From: GCA-2711565 sp963664245
GTDB taxonomy: Bacteria > Bacteroidota > Bacteroidia > Bacteroidales > GCA-2711565
NCBI GenBank assembly: GCA_963664245.1
Contig: OY760934.1
Span: 62,001 to 126,000 of the forward strand
Direction: 5' to 3'
DNA length: 64,000 bases
Under the pieces are notes generated by a model. It was not told the DNA's origin, searched no databases, and was given only the letters and a program-made list of their open reading frames with translations. The position numbers were made by a program, and so were the translations under genes. Each line of letters begins with the position of its first letter. The first letter of the stretch is position 1. Of this stretch, positions 10,076 through 16,796 are shown piece after piece.

Positions 10076-10209
10076 TACTTCGATTTTTTAGGTTTGCATA
10101 AATGTTTTTCTTTAGCGGCTGTTTCTCCGCATACTTTGCATTCGTATTTTGGGTATTTTACTTTTTTCTTCAAAACATCGTTTTTGGTTTTGCACATTTT
10201 TTTACTCAT
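10075..10209 (-). CDS. 44-residue zinc-ribbon-like microprotein
   Basis: This short frame begins with ATG at 10209, inside the last codons of the kinase-RapZ gene (8-nt overlap), and ends with TAA at 10077-10075, overlapping the ATG of the nucleotidyltransferase by one base. The product is very basic (about 16 lysines) and has C24-x2-C27 followed by H36-x-C38, enough for one zinc site, plus C6. The exact overlap at both ends and the metal-ligand spacing argue that it is real. No known domain can be named. It could bind RNA or act as a small partner for one of the operon's enzymes; both are guesses. Confidence 0.7.
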   Translation of the reverse strand: MSKKMCKTKNDVLKKKVKYPKYECKVCGETAAKEKHLCKPKKSK

Positions 10210-11641
10210 AGCTGTCGTTTTTTAGTTTCCAGTTGTTTTGATTAGTGTGAGTAAGTTTTATGTTGATGTCGTATTTTTCGCGCAAATGTTTAGCTAAGCT
10301 TTCGGCAAAGAACACCGAGCGGTGCTGACCTCCCGTACATCCAAAATTAATGGTTAAGTTGGTGAATTTTCGTTGGATGTAATTGTTAATGGATTGATCC
10401 ACCAGTTGAAAAACATGATCTTGAAATTCAAATATTTCTTTGTGTTCTTTTAAATAATTTATCACCGAAATATCTTTTCCGCTAAGGTATTGGTATTGCT
10501 CAAGTCTTCCCGGGTTTGGCAATGCCCGGCAATCAAAAACAAAGCCTTCTCCATGCCCGCTCTCATCTTTCGGGATGCCGTTTTTATAAGCAAAGCTTTT
10601 TATGTGAACCAGTAGATCGGAGGTTGGTTTTTGAGCCCTGCTGTTTCTTGTTAAATCCAGGATGCATTTTTTAAGTTCGGGAAGCATATCTAAAAATGAA
10701 AAATCTGGAAGGGCATTTCTTAAGCTCTCAACAGCCAAAGGAATACTTTCCAGAAAATGGCTTCGTTTTTCAATCAATCCCCTAAACCCGTAAGCTCCCA
10801 TAACCTGGATTAAACGGATCAAGACATAAGGGTAAAAGTGAGCTAAAAATTCTTCCGATGAAATTTTCTTGTGTTTTTTTAATTCATTCAGGTAATGCTC
10901 AATAAACTCTTTTTTTGTCTCATCAGGAATTTGAGCTTTTACCTGGTACAAAACCGAAGCCAGATCGTATTGTAAGGCTCCTTTTCGTCCGCCCTGGAAA
11001 TCGATAAAATAAGGTTCATGGTTTTTTATCATGATGTTCCGGGCCTGGAAATCACGGTAAATAAAATGTTTTTTATCGGCCTTTAAAAGCAAATCAATAA
11101 ACGCATGAAAATCGTCCTCCAGCTTTTGCTCGTCGAAAAGAATGTTTTGCGGCTTGAGGAAATAATATTTGAAATAATTTAAATCCCACAAAAAAGCCTG
11201 GCGATCCATGGCCTGCCTTGGGTAACAATAATTAAAATCAATTTTTTCGATTCCCCGGATTTGGAATTTTATTAGTTCGTCCAGGCTTTTTTTGTACAGC
11301 TTTTTGGTGTTTTCTGAAAGCTTCTCTTTAGCTTCGCTCATTCTTAATGAGAATAACGACTGATCTCCCAAGTCTTCCTGTAAATAATAGGTTCGGTTTT
11401 GATCGATGGAATAGATTTTCGGAACATTTAACCCCTCGTTGAAAAACGTTTCGGAAAAATGAAAGAAAGCCTCGTTTTCTTTTTTGTCCTCATTAAACGT
11501 TCCAATAACGCTTTGTGTTGAGCCTGTTATCCGGTGATATTTCCGGTTCGAACCGGCACTGCTGATCGCTTTAATCTTGCTGCCCTCTTCACCGGACCAT
11601 TTCTTGTAAAGGTTTAAAAGTATGTCAGGGATTGCTTTCAT
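10202..11641 (-). CDS. AmgK-like sugar kinase fused to RapZ C-terminal domain
   Basis: 479 residues in two parts. Residues about 1-320 are an aminoglycoside-phosphotransferase-fold kinase: catalytic loop YRDFQARNIM and metal-binding IDFQGG, as in AmgK, which phosphorylates the anomeric position of MurNAc/GlcNAc. Residues about 345-479 match the C-terminal domain of RapZ, with FDCRALPNPGR and FGCTGGQHRSVF. In enterobacteria that domain senses glucosamine 6-phosphate and acts on small-RNA decay. The Walker-type N-terminal half of RapZ is absent. First gene of a tightly packed four-gene operon. The fusion suggests that sugar phosphorylation is coupled to amino-sugar sensing. I believe similar fusions occur in other Bacteroidota, but could not verify this here. 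Confidence 0.85.
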   Translation of the reverse strand: MKAIPDILLNLYKKWSGEEGSKIKAISSAGSNRKYHRITGSTQSVIGTFNEDKKENEAFFHFSETFFNEGLNVPKIYSIDQNRTYYLQEDLGDQSLFSLRMSEAKEKLSENTKKLYKKSLDELIKFQIRGIEKIDFNYCYPRQAMDRQAFLWDLNYFKYYFLKPQNILFDEQKLEDDFHAFIDLLLKADKKHFIYRDFQARNIMIKNHEPYFIDFQGGRKGALQYDLASVLYQVKAQIPDETKKEFIEHYLNELKKHKKISSEEFLAHFYPYVLIRLIQVMGAYGFRGLIEKRSHFLESIPLAVESLRNALPDFSFLDMLPELKKCILDLTRNSRAQKPTSDLLVHIKSFAYKNGIPKDESGHGEGFVFDCRALPNPGRLEQYQYLSGKDISVINYLKEHKEIFEFQDHVFQLVDQSINNYIQRKFTNLTINFGCTGGQHRSVFFAESLAKHLREKYDINIKLTHTNQNNWKLKNDSYE

Positions 11642-11699
11642 TTATACAAAGATATTGAAATTCTGCCCGAAAACTTGTAAATTAGAAGAATCGATTTAA

Positions 11700-11730
11700 T
11701 TGTTTGATAAATAAAAAAGCGTTAATTTTG
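11700..11730 (+). promoter_or_regulatory. Promoter of ferritin-like gene
   Basis: TTG at 11700-11702, 20 bp, then TAATTTTG at 11723-11730: a full match to the Bacteroidota -33/-7 pattern. It leaves a leader of about 35 nt before the ATG at 11772. Confidence 0.7.
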
Positions 11731-11771
11731 TATATAAATAATCCGATATTTTAATACCTAAATAACTACTT

Positions 11772-12275
11772 ATGGAAACCAAAAGCGCAAGCGATATTTT
11801 AAAAACAGCTATTTTGCTCGAACGCCGTGGCAAAGCATTTTATTCGAACATTGCTAAACAAACCGAAAGCGAAGCGGTTCGTAAAATCTTTACCATGATG
11901 GCCGAGGAAGAAGATGAACATATCGGTTTTCTTTCCCGTCAGTTTGCCAATTATGAGAAGAACCATGAGTTCCTAAAAAATGAGCCACCCAATCAGGTAG
12001 ATGATACTGATGCGGTTGAAATTTTAACCAAAGAAATCAAGGCACAAATTAGTGCGGCAAGTTTTGAGGCTGCAGCCATTTCGGCGGCTATCGATTTTGA
12101 AAACCGGGCGATTGAAGTTTACTCAAGCCGCGCCGAAACCGCCACCGACCCGAACGAAAAAGAAATGTACCAGATGCTGGCCGACTGGGAAAAAACACAT
12201 CACCATTTGTTGCACCGCTTAAACGAAGATTTGAAAGAAGATATTTGGAACGATAATAATTTTTGGCCGTTCTAA
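11772..12275 (+). CDS. Ferritin-like (rubrerythrin-type) diiron protein
   Basis: 167 residues forming a four-helix ferritin-like bundle. Helix ligands are visible as ERRGKAFY, then EEEDEH (the ExxH pair), an E-containing helix at DFENRAIEVY, and a closing EKTHHHLLHRL. This is the erythrin domain of rubrerythrin without the C-terminal rubredoxin CxxC module, so an external electron donor would be needed. Such proteins reduce peroxide or store iron and are typical of anaerobes. It stands alone with its own promoter and a terminator. Neighbouring tag, on the opposite strand, is a repair gene, but there is no evidence of joint control. Confidence 0.85.
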   Translation: METKSASDILKTAILLERRGKAFYSNIAKQTESEAVRKIFTMMAEEEDEHIGFLSRQFANYEKNHEFLKNEPPNQVDDTDAVEILTKEIKAQISAASFEAAAISAAIDFENRAIEVYSSRAETATDPNEKEMYQMLADWEKTHHHLLHRLNEDLKEDIWNDNNFWPF

Positions 12276-12296
12276 AGTTGAATGTTTTAATGGGTG

Positions 12297-12325
12297 AAAA
12301 GGCTGTCGGTTCGATGGCCTTTTTT
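12297..12325 (+). terminator. Terminator of ferritin-like gene
   Basis: Stem AAAAGGC/GCCTTTT with a 13-nt loop, followed by a T-run. The T-run overlaps the stop codon of the convergent tag gene (12324-12326). Confidence 0.75.
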
Positions 12326-12890
12326 AGTTGAGTTCCCGGTGTCTGAAACAATCAACCGTATGATCGTTCACCATACCTGCTGCCTGCATGAAGGCATAAC
12401 AAATGGTTGATCCCACAAATTTAAATCCGCGTTTTTTTAAATCTTTACTCATCGCATCCGATTCGGGTGACGTAACCTGCATTTCTTTGAGTGAACGTAG
12501 CTTGTTATTAATGGTTTTGTGAGCGGTGAATTGCCAGATGTATTTGTCAAAACTTCCAAATTCTTTTTGAACTTCCAGGAAAGCTTTGGCGTTGGTAATG
12601 GTGGCTCTTACTTTGAGCTTATTTCGGATGATCCCTTTATCTTTAAGTAATTCCTGAACCTTTTCTTCGCTGTAGTTTGAAATTTTACGGGCATCAAAAC
12701 CGTCGAAAGCTTTTCTGAAATTTTCGCGTTTATGCAATATCGTTTTCCAACTTAAGCCAGCCTGGAATCCATCCAGTACAATAAATTCAAAAAGTTTGTC
12801 ATCGTTATAAATCGGAACGCCCCATTCTTCATCATGGTATTTTAGCATTAATTCGTCGGCTCCGGGCCACTGGCATCTTTTTTTTGTCAT
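12324..12890 (-). CDS. tag: DNA-3-methyladenine glycosylase I
   Basis: 188 residues, the usual length for Tag. It removes 3-methyladenine from alkylated DNA. The family's zinc-binding set is present: C6 and H19 at the N-terminus, and H177 and C181 at the C-terminus (in DHTVDCFRH). CQWPG, YHDEEWG and DGFQAGLSWKTIL are characteristic stretches of the fold. The ATG at 12890 gives the expected N-terminus just before the first zinc cysteine. Single gene, convergent with the ferritin-like gene and divergent from the PLP-enzyme gene. Confidence 0.95.
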   Translation of the reverse strand: MTKKRCQWPGADELMLKYHDEEWGVPIYNDDKLFEFIVLDGFQAGLSWKTILHKRENFRKAFDGFDARKISNYSEEKVQELLKDKGIIRNKLKVRATITNAKAFLEVQKEFGSFDKYIWQFTAHKTINNKLRSLKEMQVTSPESDAMSKDLKKRGFKFVGSTICYAFMQAAGMVNDHTVDCFRHRELN

Positions 12891-12916
12891 GGTGTAGTTT
12901 TTTGATCGTTCTAAAT

Positions 12917-12932
12917 TACTTATAAATAAGTA
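12917..12932. promoter_or_regulatory. Perfect inverted repeat upstream of PLP enzyme gene
   Basis: TACTTAT-AA-ATAAGTA, 7-bp arms with a 2-bp spacer, in the divergent tag/PLP-enzyme intergenic region. Its centre is about 61 bp upstream of the start predicted from the -7 box at 12973, a typical activator position, and that promoter lacks a clear -33 TTG. Confidence 0.45.
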
Positions 12933-12972
12933 TAGATAGCGTAGCCAGAAAGGATTATATTTAATTAAACGC

Positions 12973-12980
12973 TATATTTG
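12973..12980 (+). promoter_or_regulatory. -7 element of PLP enzyme gene
   Basis: TATATTTG matches TAnnTTTG, with the ATG about 31 nt further at 13012. No -33 TTG is visible at the right distance, so the promoter may need an activator. Confidence 0.6.
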
Positions 12981-13011
12981 CACTCTTTAACCGATTAAAA
13001 ATATAGAAAAA

Positions 13012-14193
13012 ATGGATATAAAAAAAGCTGGATTTAATTCGAAATTAATTCATGCCGGAGGAATTAAAGACAACAAAGGGAGTGCAGTAACTCCTATTTA
13101 TCAAACATCAACCTTTCAATTTGAAAGTGCCAAACATGGTGCTCAATGTTTTTCCGGAGAAAGTAACGGGTATATTTATACACGTTTAGGAAACCCGACC
13201 ATTGAAGATTTGGAAAATACCGTGGCCGATTTAGAAAATGGCTTTGGCGGAATTGCAACAGGATCAGGAATGGGAGCTGTAAATACGGTTTACATGACCT
13301 ATCTTGGCAAAGGTGAACACGTTGTTTGTACCGAAGCCCTTTACGGACCTTCGAGAGGTGTTTTGGAAACAATTTATCCAAAATTTGGAGTAGAAGCAAC
13401 ATTTGTAGATAGCTCAGATATCAAGAATGTAGAGAATGCAATTAAGCCAAATACAAAATTGATTTATTTAGAAACTCCGGCCAATCCTACCATGAAATTG
13501 GCCGATTTGAAAGCAATTGCTGATCTGGCTCACAAACATGATATTAAAGTGTGTGTAGATAATACATTTTGCAGTCCTTATTTGCAACGTCCCTTAGAGT
13601 TTGGAGTGGATATAGTGCTTCATTCGATGACTAAATTTATCAATGGCCATGCCGATATTGTTGCCGGTATTGTTGTCGCGAAAACGGGAGAAGATTATAA
13701 AAAACTTCGCACCATGATGGTTAACATGGGATGTAACATGGATCCGCATCAGGCGTACATGACCCGCCGTGGTTTAAAAACATTGTCGATCAGGATCGAT
13801 AAAGCGCAACAAAATACCATGAAAGTTGCCGAGTTTTTGGAAAATCATCCTAAAGTTGAATGGATCAATTATCCGGGACTTAAATCCCATCCTCAATATG
13901 AATTGGCAAAAAAACAAATGGATGGCCCCGGTTCAATGATTAGCTTTGGGTTGAAAGGCGGCTATGCTGCCGGTGAAACATTGATGAATAATGTTGAACT
14001 CGCACTTTTAGCCGTCTCACTTGGCGGAATTGAAACATTGATTCAACATCCGGCTTCAATGACCCATTCAAAACTTACCAAAGAAGGACGTGAAGCTGCC
14101 GGTATTACTGATGATTTGGTAAGGCTCTCGGTTGGAATTGAAGATGTGGATGATATTATTCACGACTTGGAAAATGCTCTTTCAAAGATTTAA
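13012..14193 (+). CDS. Cys/Met-metabolism PLP enzyme (transsulfuration family)
   Basis: 393 residues, full length for the cystathionine gamma-lyase/gamma-synthase/methionine gamma-lyase family. The PLP lysine is K208 in HSMTKFINGHAD, with YTRLGNPT near residue 56 and the substrate-site Y111. Databases often label such Bacteroidota proteins methionine gamma-lyase. However, the cysteine that follows the conserved tyrosine in that enzyme (LYGC) is replaced here by Pro-Ser (LYGPS), so cystathionine lyase/synthase or an O-acylhomoserine sulfhydrylase role is equally possible. A cytosolic sulfur amino-acid enzyme is safe; the exact reaction is open. It is a single gene with its own promoter and a terminator. 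Confidence 0.85.
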   Translation: MDIKKAGFNSKLIHAGGIKDNKGSAVTPIYQTSTFQFESAKHGAQCFSGESNGYIYTRLGNPTIEDLENTVADLENGFGGIATGSGMGAVNTVYMTYLGKGEHVVCTEALYGPSRGVLETIYPKFGVEATFVDSSDIKNVENAIKPNTKLIYLETPANPTMKLADLKAIADLAHKHDIKVCVDNTFCSPYLQRPLEFGVDIVLHSMTKFINGHADIVAGIVVAKTGEDYKKLRTMMVNMGCNMDPHQAYMTRRGLKTLSIRIDKAQQNTMKVAEFLENHPKVEWINYPGLKSHPQYELAKKQMDGPGSMISFGLKGGYAAGETLMNNVELALLAVSLGGIETLIQHPASMTHSKLTKEGREAAGITDDLVRLSVGIEDVDDIIHDLENALSKI

Positions 14194-14210
14194 AAAAACA
14201 TTTTGTAAAA

Positions 14211-14242
14211 AATCCTGCTTTTTTAAAAGCGGGATTTTTTTT
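14211..14242 (+). terminator. Terminator of PLP enzyme gene
   Basis: Stem ATCCTGCTTTT/AAAAGCGGGAT (one G-T wobble) followed by eight T. Confidence 0.85.
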
Positions 14243-14299
14243 ATCCGGTTAATATTATTTAATTTTAAGGATTGTTTTTATTCTTGAAATTCATTTTCG

Positions 14300-16603
14300 A
14301 TGTATCTGTTTCGCAAAATATTACCGATATTTTTTATCCTTCTACTGGCAAATTTTGCCGGAGCTCAAAAAGTAGCTGTCGTTTTAAGTGGGGGGGGAGC
14401 CAAAGGATTTTCACACATAGGGGTGTTAAAAGCTTTGGAAGAATATAATATTCCGATTGATTATATTGCCGGAACTTCTATGGGCGCAATTGTTGGCGGA
14501 CTTTATGCTTCGGGATATTCGCCCGAGGAGATAGAAAAGTTAATGACTTCTTCTGAATTTATGGAATGGGCCGGTGGCGAGATCAATAAAAAATACAAAC
14601 ACTATTATAAATTTTTGGAAGACAACTCCTCATGGGTCAGCATTCCTTTTAGGATTGATGAGACTTTTGACCCGCGTTTGTCCTTCACCCTGGTTCCAAC
14701 GCATGTTATGGATTTTACGTTTATGGAGATATTTTCGGGACCTAGTGCAGCTGCCAATTATAATTTTGATAGTTTGTATGTTCCGTTCAGGTGTGTAGCT
14801 GCCGATATTGAAGCTAATGATGAGTATGTTTTAAAAGATGGTCAGTTGGGCGATGCTTTGCGGGCTTCAATGGCTGTTCCTTTTTATTTTTCGCCCATGC
14901 GTGTAAACGGACGTTTATTGTTTGATGGAGGGATGTATAACAATTTTCCGGTGGATGTTGCCTACCGCGTTTTTGAACCGGATGTTATTATAGGCAGTAA
15001 ATCGGCTTCAAATTTTAGTCCACCCGAAGATGATGATGTTATTTCCCAACTTCAGAATATGTTGATGGAAAAAACAGATTATAATTACATTCCCGGTAAA
15101 GGTGTGTTAATTAAACCTGAATTGGGAAGTATGAATGTTACCGATTTCAGCCGGGCACAAGAGTTTATCGATAGTGGTTATGTGCATACTATTAAGCAGA
15201 TGGATATGATTGAATCTTTGGTTGATCGTCGTAGCAATCCCGATTCATTATTTCGTTCAAGGTTGAATTTTTATTATAAAAAACCGTCTATTGTTATTGA
15301 TTCTATTATTGTGAATGGGCTTAATGAGGCACAATCGCAATATGTAAATCGTCAAATTGGCACTAAAGATAGGCGTTTGCTTACGCTATCTGATTTTAAA
15401 AACGATTATTATGGTTTGGTTGCCGATGATAAAATACGTTCGGTTTACCCCCGATTGATTTATAACCCGCAAACCGGTCATTATAATCTAAATCTGGATG
15501 TAAAAAAAGTGGATCATTTTTTAGTCGAGTTTGGTGGTAATTTGTCTTCAAAATCTTATAATCAGGGCTTTCTAGGATTACATTATAAATTTTTCGGTAA
15601 ACGGGCCATCGATTATTCGTTGGAGATGAGTTTCGGGCGTTTTTATACCGGTGGGAATGCAAAGGTCAGGATTGATTACCCCAAGACACACCCGGTTTAT
15701 CTGCAATTTGAATATACTTTGCATACCAAAGATTATTTTAAAAATTCGACTTACTTTGTGGATGATCCGGATCCTTCGTACCTGGTTCAAACCGAAGATT
15801 ATTTGCGGGCATTTATAGGAACTCCTCTCAGTAACCGTTCAAAAGCAATGCTCGGTTTTACATATGGTGAAACACGGGACGAGTATTATCATACCAATGA
15901 TTTTTCAAGTACCGATATTACCGATTTAACCAAGTTCTATTTCTTTTCATCATACATTAAATATGAATATAATACGTTGAATCGTAAACAATTTGCTACA
16001 GACGGAGTGAAGTTTACTACAACTTTTCGTTATGTTTGGGGAAAAGAAACTCATTACCCTGGCGTTTTTGGAAATGATGACAGGGATTTTATTGATTTCG
16101 AAACTTATCATTCATATTATCAGTTCAACACAAGTTTAGAGTCTTATGTGAGCTTTTTTAAAGCATGGAAAATGGGTGTTTATGCAGAGCTTTATTTGTC
16201 GAACCGCTCGTTTTTTAATAATTATACAGCCTCAATCTTGGCAGCTCATCAGTTTGTGCCTACGCTGGAAAGCAACCTGATGTTTTTACCAAATTACAGA
16301 TCCTACAATTATATTGCATTTGGTCCCAGAAGTATAACGAATATTTATAAATCAATAGAATTACATCTTTCAGGTTATGTTTTTTTGCCCAAAAACCTGA
16401 TTAAACAAGAGGCCGGTTCTTTACAAGCGTATTATGCTAAACGCTTTTCAGATATGACCTATTTATTGTCGGCAAGTTTGGTAATTAATACTCCAATAGG
16501 ACCTGTAAGTTTAACCGGCAATTATTATAGTAATTATAAAAAGCCATTTACATTAATGTTTAATGCTGGTTTTTATATCTTTAGCAAGCCAGCATTTGAT
16601 TAA
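14300..16603 (+). CDS. Patatin-like phospholipase with outer-membrane barrel
   Basis: 767 residues. A signal peptide (residues 1-22, ending NFAGAQ) precedes a patatin domain: oxyanion motif GGGAKG, nucleophile S60 in GTSMG, and the catalytic aspartate D209 in DGGMYNN. Residues about 320-400 look like one POTRA-type domain, and the remainder is rich in alternating aromatic strands, matching a BamA/TamA-type barrel; the final residue is Asp, not Phe. This is the type Vd-like layout in which a lipase is linked to its own barrel; whether the patatin part is released is unknown. Expected role: phospholipid hydrolysis at the outer membrane or cell surface. It starts about 58 nt after the preceding terminator. 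Confidence 0.88.
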   Translation: MYLFRKILPIFFILLLANFAGAQKVAVVLSGGGAKGFSHIGVLKALEEYNIPIDYIAGTSMGAIVGGLYASGYSPEEIEKLMTSSEFMEWAGGEINKKYKHYYKFLEDNSSWVSIPFRIDETFDPRLSFTLVPTHVMDFTFMEIFSGPSAAANYNFDSLYVPFRCVAADIEANDEYVLKDGQLGDALRASMAVPFYFSPMRVNGRLLFDGGMYNNFPVDVAYRVFEPDVIIGSKSASNFSPPEDDDVISQLQNMLMEKTDYNYIPGKGVLIKPELGSMNVTDFSRAQEFIDSGYVHTIKQMDMIESLVDRRSNPDSLFRSRLNFYYKKPSIVIDSIIVNGLNEAQSQYVNRQIGTKDRRLLTLSDFKNDYYGLVADDKIRSVYPRLIYNPQTGHYNLNLDVKKVDHFLVEFGGNLSSKSYNQGFLGLHYKFFGKRAIDYSLEMSFGRFYTGGNAKVRIDYPKTHPVYLQFEYTLHTKDYFKNSTYFVDDPDPSYLVQTEDYLRAFIGTPLSNRSKAMLGFTYGETRDEYYHTNDFSSTDITDLTKFYFFSSYIKYEYNTLNRKQFATDGVKFTTTFRYVWGKETHYPGVFGNDDRDFIDFETYHSYYQFNTSLESYVSFFKAWKMGVYAELYLSNRSFFNNYTASILAAHQFVPTLESNLMFLPNYRSYNYIAFGPRSITNIYKSIELHLSGYVFLPKNLIKQEAGSLQAYYAKRFSDMTYLLSASLVINTPIGPVSLTGNYYSNYKKPFTLMFNAGFYIFSKPAFD

Positions 16604-16625
16604 ACCCATTAAGATTGTATAATTC

Positions 16626-16657
16626 TTGTTGTTCCAGTCAAATTATTCTTATTTTTG
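16626..16657 (+). promoter_or_regulatory. Promoter of DUF349 gene
   Basis: TTG at 16626-16628, a 21-bp spacer, then TATTTTTG at 16650-16657. It implies an unusually long leader of about 130 nt before the ATG at 16797. Confidence 0.6.
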
Positions 16658-16663
16658 CAAACC

Positions 16664-16790
16664 ATTTAATAAAAATACATTTTGTTAACCAATGTTTTAA
16701 GCGTTGGTTTAAGGAATAGAAATAAAATAAAAAAAAGATCAAAATCATATTCCGCTTGTCGGAAGAGAATTCTTCAACTGTTTTAAATGC
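16664..16790 (+). other. Structured 5' leader of DUF349 gene
   Basis: The leader carries an inverted repeat around TTAACCAATG and CGTTGGTTTAA (about 16684-16715, one bulge) and a short hairpin TTCCG-CTTGT-CGGAA just before the gene. Neither is followed by a T-run. No known riboswitch consensus is recognised. Confidence 0.35.
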
Positions 16791-16796
16791 AGAAAA

